DNA of 64,000 nt from Hevea brasiliensis (GCF_030052815.1 NC_079505.1:11033650-11097649), one strand, 5' to 3'. Positions 38,726 through 51,841 are shown, counted from the stretch's first letter. Notes: generated from the letters alone by a model not told the origin. Numbers and translations: made by a program.

Positions 38726-40408
38726 AAAGATATTAAAAATTAATTTAAAGTTAAATTTAATATATTTTAGTTATAAAAACTCAAACAATTAAGTGGATTC
38801 TTGATTGCTTTTAAAATTTCAAATATTATTTTTAATATTGGATAATAAAAATTACAATTGATGCCAAATTGTTAAAAAAAAAAAATCTCTTTTTGGGTAT
38901 TAGAGTGTGAAAGCTTGACTTTAAGAGTTGTTTTGAGTGAATAATTAGTTGATGGGAATTGTTGATATGCAATTGAGATAAAGCAAAGCAAATAGCTTTA
39001 AAGACATGGAGAATATTTGGGTTTTAAACTTTCACCTTGGAAATCACAAATCTCTTGAAGAATAAAGTTGGTAATTGCATGTAATTGGCCAATTCCACAT
39101 CATTTCATAGCTTTTCTTTTAGTGCTTGATTGATTATTCCAGATTTGCTTAATTATATATTTATATATATTGATGTGACTTCAATGGTGTGTTGTGTTTA
39201 TGGGGTGCATATTATGTCCCACTCACTAATCCTTCGAGTTCAAATTCAAAAGAGTCTGCAACTCTTTCTAATCTTTTTCATATCTTTATATTTAACTTTT
39301 ACCTTCTTTGGAACCCTAAAGTCTTCAGTCAAGACTCTTTCATACTTCAATCATTCTGTAATAGTTTCATCCACTAAGCGATATGTTCCTCTGTTAATAT
39401 CCACCATGCATTATTTTACTCAATTAATAATTCATTTTTTTAATATTAATTAAAAAAATTATTAATTGAGCAATGGACAATGAACAATCTGAAATCGGAC
39501 ACAATAAAAAAGTTACTCACCTAACTATATTAGCGATACTCATATCACTTTTGAGAAATAAGGATTCTGAATTATATGTTAGGATTAGAATCTCATTCGT
39601 ATGAGAACTCAACCAACAAAGTAGATTCCTAATTTTATTCAATTACAGACTCCTAATTCTACTTAATTGCATACTCCTAATTCTAATAGGAATCTATATC
39701 AAAACCCTATATAAAGACCATTAGGTATACACATTATTCAGTTTTATCCTATTTATTGCACAATCCAATTCTCATCACTAATTTAAGTGTTAGAGTGGGA
39801 CCGAGCAACATCAATTATTTAATAATTCAATATTATCTTATCTCGTATGTAATCTAAGCTAAGCATCTGCTACTAAAACTAAGACTACTTATCCACATAT
39901 ATATATATATATACACACACACCATATGAGAAGAGTCACTACCATGAAAGATCAAGCCTCTGCATAACACTTTCCCTCTATTAGAAGTGAGCAAACGATT
40001 GATTTAGTTCTAAAAAAATAAATAAATAAATAAATAAAATTTTTAAAATATAAAAATCAAACAAAGTGAAAATATTAAAATTTGTAAATTCTAAATCGAA
40101 CATATCGAATTATTCATAGTTATTAAATTCAGATCAAATTGGTCGATTGAACTGATAAATTAGACCCCAAATTACACAAACGGTTTCAAATTATATGAAT
40201 CGGTTAACTCAATGGTTGGACCGAATCAGTGTGACCCATACAATTCAACAAATGAATGGAAGAAAAAGTTTTTTTTTCCTCTTTATCCTTAGCAAGCAGA
40301 ATTGGATTCAAAATCTCATAAAAGGTCTTTAAAGTAAAAAATAATGGAACTAATTTGAAAGTTATATATTTATTATTCAAAATATATCTCTTATTTTATA
40401 ATAATATA

Positions 40409-40715
40409 CTCCTTCTGTCTCACAAAAATAAGCTTACTTTCTTTTTTTTTTTTATCATTCCAAATTCCAGGTCACTTATAGTAGTTTACACATTAACTCA
40501 CTAATATGTCTCTATTTAATATGCATTAAAAAAGTAAAATTTATTAATTTCAAGAATAATTTAGTAATACGAAAAATTTAATTTTTACTACATCAATACG
40601 AGCGAAAGGTGTATTAAGGAAAAACTAAATAAAATTTATTGGTTTAACTATATTAATTATATTTTCTTAATTTATGTGAAAATAGAAATAAGCATATTTT
40701 TACAGGACTGGGGAG
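40409..40715. mobile_element. Stowaway-type MITE (Tc1/mariner)
   Basis: The left end CTCCTTCTGTCTCACAAAAA (then TAAGCTTAC) and the reverse complement of the right end CTCCCCAGTCCTGTAAAAAT (then ATGCTTATT) are inverted copies matching the CTCCCTCCGTCC-type terminus of Stowaway elements. TA dinucleotides flank both ends (40407-40408 and 40716-40717), as expected for the TA target-site duplication. Length is 307 bases with no coding capacity. Confidence 0.85.
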
Positions 40716-41591
40716 TAATAAATTTTATAAATAGGATGTTTTTTTTAATATATATTTAAAGTTTTATAAAAAAAGATAATTGCACATTTATACAAATTTG
40801 TTTATGCATTATATGACTTGAATGTTTTTATATTAGATTTAACAAAATTATAAAATTAAACTTATGTAAATTAACTTAATAAATGTTAAATTTAAATTTA
40901 ATCAATTGTATATATTTATTTATATAATTATATTAACAAGTGTTATAATTAATTTTAATTAATTTATATATATTTAATTAATTTTTAATGATCCATTGAT
41001 AGAATCATTTACTCACTAATTGAATCATTAACCCACTAACCAAATCCTTTATCAAGTTAACCTCCAAATCGGATTTAATGACACCAGAATTACCCAACAA
41101 ATCAAAGCAAATTTCCGAAGTAATCGGTTTAATATTCTGGTTCAAATCAAAATTCTCACCCCAACTTTCACAGAAAGATTTCACCTTTAACAATAGACCC
41201 CAATCAAAGGGGGAGCCAATCCCAAAAATCAAGGAAAGCTAAGAAGATGTTGACTCAGATATATTTATGCATTCATTGAACATTATGCTAAAAGAAAAAT
41301 TATTGCCTAGATCAAGACCTCGTCCACCATGGACCCAAAATACAAATACATAGATTCATATATTTAATAGGTAGATTCACTATACATCGTGTGTTTTGAG
41401 TCAATGATGAATCAGATTTAGACAAAAAAATCCATACTATTGAAACCCACGTCCTCTTCTGCACTTCAATGAAAAATAAATTTATATCACAACCATACAA
41501 ATACATTAGGACCATAATGTCTACAGCAATCTTGAGAAAACTACTAACCCCAAACTTAATAATATTTAGACACACAACTCTCATGTTTCAG

Positions 41592-44500
41592 CTATTGATT
41601 GGGGCCCAAAAGGGCAAGAAGGAAAGCTCGATAATGGCCTGATGTTTCTGAATGAACTGCATCATTCAATGTCTTTTTGTACTTCTTCAGGTATTCAGCT
41701 TTTATATATTGCATATCAATCTCAGTTCTTGTCACAACCACCGTTATCAATGTGGTGTCATCAGTACCTAGACCTTTCATTGCCTTGCGCAGCACCTGCA
41801 AAATTTCATGAATTTATATACACAATGCAGCAATCTTATTGAAAAATATTATGATGTCGACAATGAAACTCCATTGGAAATCTTCTTCTCTGTGTATTTG
41901 AAGCATCTGATTTTTGAGTCGACTATTTTCAAACGTTACACCTAAAGTTTTCTCTGCTACAGTTGCTCGAAATGAAGAGGGACAAATGTTATATAAGTGA
42001 AAATCCTGTTGTCTTGCACATCATTCTTGTCTACCACATTAAACCAAGTCTTGAATATGTTGGTATTACTTAATATTACTTAATATTCCTTCTAACCTCA
42101 CATGTTGTACAAAAGTATGCTTTTAATGGTCAGCAAATGCAGATGATAGAACAGAAAGTTGAGGTTGAACTTAGAAATGTAAGAATAAATACCTTTGCAA
42201 AGTACTTTGCAGGATTCTCTGAGCATTGCAAAATTGTCAATAGAGCATGTTTGAAATGTCCCGAGGTTTCACCCTTTACAGCCTAATAAAAATTCCATTT
42301 AACTTTTGCATCACAAAAAAAATTTCAAGAATGAAAAGAGACAGGAGGATGTGAAGAGAGCATACCTTTTTCAGAGAGTTACCATACATGTTATGATAAG
42401 CAGAATTTACAGCAGCCAAATGTGCAGCACTTCGTTCACTAAATATGCGGATGAAAGTCTTTTCATCAGTTCCCAATTTCTTCTCTCCTGCTTTATAAAG
42501 AGCCTTTGCATCATTCTGAGCCATCTGATTATCAAATTCCCGGCCTTCATAGCGAGGTACACTCACATATGCAAGCAAGAGCTGAATCAAGTATTTTTAC
42601 AAAAATATACAGCAAAATTCAATGTCTTTCCATGAACAAGAGCAAACAAAAAAGAAACATGCAAAAAAATTAGACGGCTAGAGAAAGAGTAAATTTAAAA
42701 TAGGAAAATCAGTTTCATAAGAACATGAGATAAAAGGCATTATCTTACAAGGATTAGTATAAAATCACTAAGAAGATCTGCACTTCGAGGAATGAATATC
42801 CTCAATCACAAAAATAGAAAATATAGAGTAGATTGCCTGTCCAATTATTCTTTCCATGGTGCAACCAATGGACATTTCATATCTTGCCTTCTGCTATAAA
42901 TAAAAGTTACTGAAATTCCAAATTAATTATTTTGTCTCCGATAACCATTGCAACAAACACTTTTCATAGATGAAACATCATACCAAACACGGAATAGGAA
43001 GCAAAAAAAAGCATTCACAAGCAAAATGAAGCTGGTACTAGCAAATAACCCTAAGTCAAACAGCTGTTATTACAATTATAAAGTTATACCAATATCAAAT
43101 AAAGAACTAGAAGGTCAAATTGGGACAACAGAATATATGATTAATTCCCAAAAGTTTACCATAAGATATGTATTACAAACCATTGCTTTAGAGCAACAAA
43201 AGAAAACAAAACTATCATTTGAAAATACAAGCTAAATATGGCGAATTAAAATGTTGCCCAAAACAGAGCAACTAAAAAGGCTAAGCTCAAAAGCTTTGGA
43301 GGCAAAACTGACTAATATGAAAATAGAGAAAGAATTTACCTGTTTATGATCCCCAGAGGCATGTGATTCAATATCATGCTCAAGGTGCACCCCAAATTTT
43401 GCATGGTAATGTTGTTTAAATGTCTGTATCTGAGATGGGGTGCGCGAACAAATTACTTCAGTGGCAGCTTCAAGATTTAATGTGTCCGAACTTAATCCCT
43501 GCTTCACGATTATTGCATCACGCCCAGGTGGATCATGCATCCAAAGCAGAACTGCTGTCTGAAATACAACAAAATAAATATTGTTATGAAAAGTCAATCA
43601 CTATATTATTTCTCTGTATATTTTGTATTCTGTATTCCTGTTTAGGATTTCTTATTTAGGATTTATTCCTAATTAGTAGAACACAATTATAGGAATCAAT
43701 TGTATATATATACCCATGTACAAATTAATTAAAATTAAGGAGAATCATCTCTTTCTACATGGTATCAGAGCAGGTCATATATCTAGGGTGACTATTTGTT
43801 CTCACCACAACTCAGGAGAGACCTTGGCCGCCGACCGGCCGTTTCGACTCCGATCAACATCGCCAGCGTCGCCTCAACCCCCTCATTCCACCACTGTGTG
43901 CTGTTGCCTGATCCAGTATATCATTAAAGGACTTCTGAGGTTTGGCTCTCAGATCCTATTTCGGTATTTGCTTGATTTGTGATTTTGGGTTATTTTGTTG
44001 CTGTAAGCACTTTGGATTAGTGTTTCGGTTAGTTTTCTTTGTCTCAACAAATGGCAGACAATAAGAATGTTATTTTTGATGTGATTCCGGTGATGACTAA
44101 GATCACGGAACACAAACTTAATGGTTCGAATTACCTGGAGTGGAGTAAGACTGTTAGTGTCTATTTGCGTGGCATTGATAAGGATGATCACCTTACTAAA
44201 GATCCACCTACAGATGATACACGACAAACTTGGCTAAGGGAGGATGCTCGGTTGTTTTTGCAGTTTTAGAACTCGATTCACAGTGAGGTAATTAGTTTAA
44301 TTAATCACTGTGAAATTGTTAAGGAATTGATGGATTACTTAGATTTTCTGTATTCTGGTAAAGGGAATATCTCCCATATTTATGATGTTTGCAAGGCATT
44401 CTACAGTGCTGAGAAAGAGGATAAGTCTCTCACGGCTTATTTTATGGATTTTAAACGGGTATATGAGGAACTTAATGTATTGTTGCCTTTTAATCCTGCC

Positions 44501-47500
44501 CAACGGGAGCAACTGGCTGTTATGAGTTTTCTTGCAGGCCTTTCTTCAAAGTATGAGACTGCTAATTTTCATATTCTCTCCAATTCTGAGATTTCCTCTT
44601 TGCATGAAACGTTCACGCGGGTCCTTCGTACAAAGAGTACCCAATCTGCGTAGTCTGCCAGTAGTGCTCTTATTAGCCGTAATCCAAATGGACAACAAGG
44701 TAATAGAAGAGGAAGTAGAGGAGGAATTACAGACAACAGAAATAATCAGCGTAATGGAGAGGCTAGTTCTAATCAGGACTCAAGATGAGTCATTTGTTAT
44801 TATTGCCATGAGCCTGGCCATACAAAATATAATTATCCGCAACTTCCAAGGAAAAATTAGCGATCACAGATGGCAAAAATGGCAGCAGAGGATTCTACAG
44901 TATCTTCCTCTGAGAAAACTATTTTGGTATCTGCAAAGGATTTTGCACAGTTTTCCCAGTATCAAGTATCTCTAAAGCCTACCAGTTGCCCTGTCACTGC
45001 GATCGCTGAGTCAGGTAAATCTACTATATGCCTTGTGTCTTCTTCATCCAAATGGGTTATTGATTCTAGTGCGACAGATCACATAACAGGTAATTCTAAT
45101 CTTCTATCTGTTTTTCAGTCTAATCTCACTTCCTCCTCTACTATTACTTTAGCTGATGATTCTACTTCTTGTGTCATAGGTTCTGCAACTGCGAACCCGA
45201 CTTCGTCAATTTCTTTGTCATCTATTTTGTGTCTATCAAAATTCTCTTTTAATCTACTTTCTGTTAGTAAACTTACTCGTATCTTAAATTATTCTGTTTC
45301 CTTTTTTTCTGATCAGTGTTTATTTCAAGATCTTACGAAGAAGTAGATTATTGGTAGAGGACGTGAGTCAAGTGGTCTTTACATTTTGGAAAATCATGTA
45401 CCACGGTCGCTTGTTTGCTCCAGTACCTTAACACCTCTTGAAGCTCATTGTAGATTGGGCCATCCTTCTTTGACTACCATGAAGAAGCTATGTCCTCAGT
45501 TTCAGTCTTTATCAATACTAGAATGTGAGTCGTGTCAGTTTGCAAAACATCATCATTTGCCTTCTGTGTCTAGAGTCAATAAACGGGTTTCATCCCCTTT
45601 TGAGTTAGTTCATTCTGATGTTTGGGGTCCTTGTTCAGTTACTTCTAAAACTGGATTTCGTTATTTTGTTACTTTTATTGATGATCACTCTCGTGTTACC
45701 TGATTATATTTAATGAAGAATCGTTCTGAGTTGTTTTCTATCTTTTGTGCCTTTTGTAATGAAATCAAAACTCAATTTAATATTTATGTGCGCATATTAA
45801 GAAGTAACAATGCCAAAGAATACTTTTCAGCATAATTTCACTCTTATATGACACAAAATGGCATTCTTCATCAATCTTCCTGTGTGGATACCCCATCCCA
45901 AAATGGCGTGGCCGAAAGAAAAAATCCGCATCTTCTTGAGGTAACTCGTGCTCTTCTTTTCAGATGAAAGTTCCTAAACACTTTTGGGTGGATGCAGTTT
46001 CTACGGCATGTTTCTTGATCAATCGTATGCCGTCTTCTGTCCTTAATGGGGATATTCCTTATACTGCTTTGTTTTCTACAAAATCTTTATTCCCTGTTAA
46101 ACCTCGTATTTTTTGTTGTACCTATTTTGTGTATGATATTCGTCCATAGGTTACTAAATTGAATCTAAAGTCTCTCAAATGTGTCTTCCTTGGGTACTTC
46201 CGGCTGCAAAAAGGGTACCGCTGTTTCTCTTCTACTCTTAATCGTTATTTTGTTTCTGCAGATGTCACATTTTTTGAGTCCACTCCATTTTTTTCTCAAT
46301 CATCTGTGTATGAGAGTCAGGGGGAGGAGGATGATCTCTTAATATATACTGTCTAACCAATGTCTAGTCCTCTTCCACAGCCTGTTCCTTCTGTCTCCAG
46401 ATCTACTCGACCTCCCGTTGTTCATGTTTATTCCAGGAGATTGGAGATTCCTGACTCAGATCCTCCACTAGCTACTTCATTGGGAGATTCTATACCTCAT
46501 ACTGATCATGATTCTGATCTAGACTTACCCATTGCTCTTCGTAAAGGTAAACGTTCATGTACTTACCCTATCTCTTCTTTTGTTTCTTATAATCAATTGT
46601 CTTCTTGTTCTCGGTGTTTTATTACTTTTTTAGACTCTGTTCCTATCCCTAATACTATTGGTGAGGTACTGTCTCATCCTGGCTGGTGTGCTGCTATGAA
46701 AGAGGAAATGGAGGCTTTAGATGCTAATGGTACATGGGAACTGTTGCCTTTGCCCACTGGTAAGAAAGCTATTGATTGCAAATGGGTATTTACAGTAAAG
46801 GTAAATCCTGATGATTCTGTGACTAGGTTAAAAGCACGCCTTGTAACAAAAGGATATTCTCAGACATATAGGATTGATTACTCTGACACTTTTTCTCTTG
46901 TAGCTAAATTTACTTCTATTCACTTGTTTATCTCTTTAGCAGCTACATATGATTGGCCCCTGCACCAATTGGATATCAAGAATGCTTTCCTTCATGGTGA
47001 TCTTCAGGAGGAGGTGTATATGGAGCAACCACCTGGGTTTATTGCTCAGGGGGAGTTGGGTAAATTTTATAGGCTTCTGAAGTCTCTTTACGGCTTGAAA
47101 CAAAGTCCTAGGACCTGGTTTGGGAGATTCAGTGAAGCAATACAGGAATTTGGTATGCAAAAGAGTAAGTGTGATCACTCAGTATTTTATAGGCAATCTG
47201 AGACGGGTCTAATTTAATTCTCCTGGTAGTCTATGTGGATGACATTGTCATCACTGGGAATGACACTGCAGGTATTTTATCTCTTAAAACCTTACTCCAA
47301 ACCTAGTTTCAGACCAAAGACTTGGGATTGTTAAAGTATTTCTTGGGTATTGAAGTTATGAGAAGTAAGAAGGGTATTTTCTTGTCTCAAAGAAAATATG
47401 TCCTCAATTTATTAACAGAGACAGGAAAATTAGGTACTAAGCCTTGTAGTGCACCAATGACTCTAAATTTACAATTGTTAGCTGGGGATAGTGAGTTGTT

Positions 47501-50500
47501 TGAAGATCCAGAGAGATATAGGAGATTGGTAGGAAAATTGAACTACCTTACAGTCATTCGTCCTGACATTGCTTATGCCGTTAGTGTGGTAAGTCAATTT
47601 ATGTCTTTCCCAACTGTTGCTCATTAGAAAGCCTTGGGACAAATCTTGTGTTATCTGAAGGGCACTCCAGGAAGAGGTTTGTTATATGGTAATCATGAGC
47701 ATTTGAATGTTGAATGTTTTTCATATGTTGACTGGGCTGGATCTAAGGTTGACAAGAGGTCAACTACTGGATATTGCATTTTTGTTGGAGGAAATTTGGT
47801 GTCTTAGAGAAACAAGAAGCAGAGTATAGTTTCTCGATCTAGTGCTGAATCCGAATACAGAGCCATGGCAATATCAGTATGTAAGGTAATGTGGATACTT
47901 CAATTACTAGATGAGACAGGTTTTAAGACCTCCTTGCCTGCGAAATTGTGGTGTGATAATCAAGCTGCTCTCCATATTGCTTCTAATCCGGTGTTTCATG
48001 AGCGGACCAAACATATTGAGATTGATTGTCACTTTGTTCGTGAAAAGATTCAACAACAGATCATCTCAACATGACACATCAAAACTGGAGAGCAGTTAGG
48101 AGATATTTTCACAAAGGCTCTGAATGGAGCTAGGATTAACTACATTTGTAACAAGTTGGGCATGATTAATATCTATACTCCAACTTGAGGGGGAGTGTTA
48201 TGGAAAGTCAATCACTATATTATTTCTCTATATATTCTGTATTCTGTATTCCTATTTAGGATTTCTTATTTAGGATTTCTTCCTAATTAGTAGAACACAA
48301 TTATAGGAATCAATTGTATATATATACCCATGTACAGATTAATTGAAATTAAGGAGAATCATCTCTTTCTACAAATATGAAATGAAAATAAGAAGTGAAA
48401 AAAATAAAACCACTATTTTGATAATTTTGAACAAGATGCTGACCTTGATTCTCCATTGCTTGAAATAGAAACTACAAGGTCATGTTATAGTAACTTAAAA
48501 TATTTGAAGGGTGAAAACTACATAATACCAAAATTATTGAAAACCATTCCTAAGGATGCAGAATATTGGTACCTCCAATTTGCCACTAAGCTCTGAAGAC
48601 AAACGCTTAAGAAGGTCCCCAGAGTACATAGTCTTGTACTCCTGTTGAATGAGCATACGTTGTGTTGAATCTCGATGAGCCAATATATTAATCACTGCAG
48701 AAGTGTCGCATCCAAATCCTGGGTAAAAGAAGATGTTTTAAGGAAAGAATAATTCTGCAACTGGAAATTTTCCATCAAATATAAGGGGCTATAAAACTTG
48801 ATTTATCATTATGATCAACAAATTCTACGAGAAAAATAGATGGTGCACTGCCCTGTGATCACATGAAAAGAAGGTTCAACATAGTGGCTGCAATAATATA
48901 TATTCTTTCAAGCATAGTGACCTTGCAATAAAATATGTTTCTGCTAAAGACTCTTAACCTATTAAACTTGAAAGGAAAGCTGCCTCTTTTCTTGGCAAAG
49001 CACATTGAGCATGGAGATGGCATTCTTGAACAAGCATCTAGAACATTTAACTCGACAAACCTGGTTTCCTTTTTGGAGGGAGATAATTAATATGAAAGGA
49101 AATATGATTAATACACAAATTTGCCTCTATACTTTATCACCTGACCCTCATTTCCTTTACCAGAAACTATTATGCCCCCAACCTTCTAGTTTTGTAAACA
49201 ATACATCCTTAAGCAGTCATAAATTGGTGCTGTACATCAGCATGCTAACGTTACAATAAAGTATGATAGGTAAAGCATTTTTAATTTGGCATTGCAGGAA
49301 CTTTACATATCTCTCTCTCTCTCTCCCCAAAATTTAGTACAAATTAAGGGAGCAATAAATGAAACCAAAACATTATCATTGCCATAAGAAATCTGTAAGC
49401 AAAATCTCCAGCCTAAATAACCAAATGAGAAAAATTAGGAGTTCATTGCTTACAAGAATCAAAGGTGAGGTGAATAATAGGTCCAAAAAACAGTATAAGG
49501 GGCAATAGGCTTTTCATGTAATTTCAAGAACAAATTCATGTATTAAGCCAAAGGAAATACCCAATTTGGAACGTAATATGAAAGCCATAAATCTAAAACA
49601 AGAAAAGGGACATATTGGCCAAGGGGAAAGTGTCCTTGGTAGTCAGGGATTTCCTTTCTATATAGTAAATATGTTACTTAATATGAAATATTTTTATTTA
49701 GGGATTTAGAGTTTATTAGTTATATATAATTTAAAATCTTTTAGTCTCTATGCTTGCTTATGTAACCTTGTTATTTTCTTTGCCTTTTTGAGTGGTTAAT
49801 TTATGAGAATTTGAGGTAACTTTGTGAGAACATTGTTGGGGATGTGTGTGTGTGTGGGCTCAAAACTTCGTCCTACAGGTACAGAGCCTGAGGCACTGTT
49901 CACAGCCAAAAACCTCTATTTTTTCTTCGTGTAATCTAGCCATAAACTCATCCCTCCACTACATCAACACAATCCCAAACTTCTACATATCCTCCCTACT
50001 TTTCACTCACTAATTTAGCCTCTCCAAACCATCCTACATCTCAGTTTCCATTTTCCAGTGACTGCTGAAAATTTTTCAGCAACCTTGTCTTATAACTCCA
50101 ACTCATGGAATCGCCAACTTTTGCACTTACAAAATCATTCAGTCCAATTCCAACTTAATTTATAATGCAATGGAATCTTAATTTTCTAGTTCTCAACACT
50201 AAATCCTCAATTTTCAGAAAAAATAAACCACAACAAAACTAATTTTCAAAAACCTGAAAGGTTTTCAACTGGAAAATCCTACACATACAACAACAGACTG
50301 CAATATTACAAATAAGTAATTAAAGAGATGGGGTTTCCCTGTTTGATTGTTTAGCTCAGAATCGTAAAACAATAAATATCAGAAGTATAAAAATAGAAAC
50401 AACATCTTCTTGCGTTAATTGCCATATCCAAAAATAAAGAAAGGAAATTTATTAAAAATCGAAAAGGGTTACCCTTGAAAGCTCGGTAGAGTTGAATGGC

Positions 50501-50548
50501 ATCATCTCTAGGTGAAGTAAGCGCCGGAGGAACGTTTAAAGTAGCCAT
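41592..50548 (-). CDS. annexin (annexin D5-like), six exons
   Basis: Annexins bind phospholipid membranes in a calcium-dependent way and take part in membrane traffic, calcium signalling and growth. Exons: 50548-50473, 48718-48573, 43558-43340, 42581-42366, 42282-42193 and 41795-41592. All phases close, giving 316 residues in four annexin repeats, the family's usual size. Repeat I has the calcium-loop type sequence GFGCD (26-30). H40, at the position of the haem-ligand histidine discussed for Arabidopsis annexin 1, is present in AHRDSTQR. Repeat II has the plant-typical [10 protein letters not shown] (W80). Repeat III has KKLGTDE (181-187). Repeat IV has KGLGTDD (256-262) and ends with [12 protein letters not shown]. 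The start MATLNVP at 50548 matches the annexin D5-like N-terminus. Intron 2 (43559-48572) contains a full Copia element in opposite orientation. The exons show no damage, so the gene is probably functional if the long intron is spliced. Confidence 0.94.
43582..43759 (+). repeat. left LTR of the Copia element
   Basis: A 178-base repeat starting TGTTATG and ending CTACA. It differs from the right LTR at seven positions with no length change; six of the seven are transitions. A TATATATA at about 43704 is a candidate TATA box. Confidence 0.93.
43760..43771 (+). other. primer-binding site, tRNA-iMet type
   Basis: TGGTATCAGAGC follows the left LTR without a gap. It is complementary to the 3' end of plant initiator tRNA-Met, the standard primer for Copia reverse transcription. 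Confidence 0.9.
44051..48188 (+). pseudogene. Copia gag-pol polyprotein, inactivated
   Basis: A single gag-pol frame runs from the ATG at 44051 to TGA at 48186-48188. The gag part ends in a zinc knuckle near 44795-44836 whose last Cys is Tyr. The protease site near 45062 reads DSSATDH, the usual DSG having become DSS. The GAG-pre-integrase and integrase core ([27 protein letters not shown]) run to about 46.1 kb. The reverse transcriptase (46.7-47.6 kb) keeps [10 protein letters not shown] and the YVDD catalytic box at 47232-47243. RNase H includes [11 protein letters not shown] near 47840. In-frame stops lie at 44267, 44651, 44786, 44858, 45344, 45701, 45833, 46147, 46354, 47304, 47625, 47805 and 48072. 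Frame changes lie at about 45957 and 47210. No functional polyprotein can be made. Confidence 0.92.
48187..48195 (+). other. polypurine tract of the Copia element
   Basis: GAGGGGGAG ends one base before the right LTR and overlaps the polyprotein stop codon. This is the normal site for plus-strand priming. Confidence 0.88.
48196..48373 (+). repeat. right LTR of the Copia element
   Basis: A 178-base copy of 43582-43759, starting TGTTATG and ending CTACA, followed by the AATAT target-site duplication. Confidence 0.93.
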
Positions 50549-50959
50549 TTTTAAGTTTTCCGGAGTTCCAAATCTGCCTTTCAGTTTTAGAAGATTTGGA
50601 TCTGTTTACATATAATCATTGTCTATCTAACTTTCAGGCTTTTATTTAATAAGAGCAGTTGGCCAACCACCATGATTGGATAAGTCAATTACAATTTAGT
50701 CCCTCTAACGGTCAAGTCCGACAACTGTCGAGGCTCGGTCCGTCGCCGTTTAATGGGGGGAACTGGGACGAAAATCTCTCTTTGGTCCCGACGAGGGGGT
50801 TTGGTCTGCACCAAACGTTACACTATTTAAAATTTTAAACTGAAAGAAGATGCTGATTTTTTTTGTCCACGTGTGATGCATTGGAATTAGCTGTGAAACG
50901 ATAAGGGTGAGGTGTTGGTCTCTGCTTTTAATACGAAGCTTCATTTGTTTGAACTTTGC

Positions 50960-51310
50960 ACTTGTTTGGATGCCGGGAAACAGGGAGAAAATAAAATAGA
51001 AAAAAAAAAAAAAGATTAGTATTTTAATTTTTTTATTTGAAAATAAAAAAAAATAAAAAGAGGGAGGAAAATAATTTTTATTTTTTTATTTTTTTTTTTA
51101 ATTTAAAAAAATTAATAAAATATGTAATTATATATAAAATTATGATATTATTCTTTTTTAAAGTTTTTTTTAAATATATAAGATAAAATTATAAATTTAT
51201 CATATTTTTTTTATTTTTTTTCTCTTTCTATTTAAATAAAAACAAAAAAATAATAAAAATAAAATATTTTTTATTTTTCACTCCTTATTTTCCTTTCCCT
51301 AAAAGATTTC
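50960..51310. mobile_element. possible MITE-like element
   Basis: Left TTTGGATGCCGGGAAACAGG and the reverse complement of the right side (CTTTTAGGGAAAGGAAAATA) are loosely inverted, and the interior is A/T-rich with mirrored runs. The match is weak and no duplication was seen. Confidence 0.3.
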
Positions 51311-51357
51311 TCAACAGAGTATTGAAGTCAAGATTGCTGAGAGTTTAGCTGCATTTT

Positions 51358-51841
51358 AGGGTAATTATTATACTTTATTACTTAATTTTATGAGTATTCT
51401 TATGAAAGTTATTAAATTTTAATTTTTTTTATAAAATTTATTAAATTTTAATTTAATTTCATAAAAATCACTATAATTGAAAATTAAAAGTTTTTAGCTT
51501 AACCCATTGACTTATCGACTATTTTATAAATAAAATTACCTAATTAGTAGTTGTTAGTGCAGAAAAAACAAAGAAAGATAATGAATTTAACGGTAAAAGA
51601 GATAGCTAGATGTGTTTTATACATCTTATTTTCTTTTAAAAAAATTAATAAAATAAAATAATTTTATTTATAAAATAGTTGACAGGTCAACAAGTTAACT
51701 CGAAAACCAATAATTTTTTATCACAATAACTTTTATGAAATCAAATAAAGTTTAATAGATTTTATGAAAGAAATTAAAGTTCAGTAACTTTTATGAAATA
51801 CTTATAAAATTAAGTAATCACGTGTGATATTTATCTTGTAT
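51358..51841. mobile_element. foldback MITE-like element with ~190-bp arms
   Basis: The left arm (about 51358-51545) is matched in inverted orientation by the right arm (about 51640-51841). Matching landmarks are TTACTTAATTTTATGAGTAT / TTACTTAATTTTATAAGTAT (second read on the opposite strand) and GACTATTTTATAAATAAAAT / CAACTATTTTATAAATAAAA. The loop is about 95 bases. No coding capacity. Confidence 0.75.

Larger units (their letters stand above)
37476..41591. other. intergenic region between KANADI and annexin
   Basis: Low-copy sequence to about 37.9 kb probably includes the KANADI 3' UTR. The rest is AT-rich. It contains a pair of direct repeats (38477-38720), an AT/AC microsatellite near 39898-39921 and a Stowaway-type MITE (40409-40715). 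The segment 39130-39450 has overlapping open frames without a recognised domain. No gene is supported. Confidence 0.5.
43577..48378 (+). mobile_element. full-length Copia LTR retrotransposon with target-site duplication
   Basis: The element spans 43582-48373 and is flanked by the 5-base duplication AATAT (43577-43581 and 48374-48378). Both LTRs are 178 bases, begin TG and end CA. Directly after the left LTR is the TGGTATCAGAGC primer-binding site. The polypurine tract GAGGGGGAG directly precedes the right LTR. Internal order is gag, protease, integrase, reverse transcriptase, RNase H, which defines Copia. It lies antisense within annexin intron 2. The coding region is inactivated by stops and two frame changes, so any past or present movement would need proteins from other copies. 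Confidence 0.95.
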
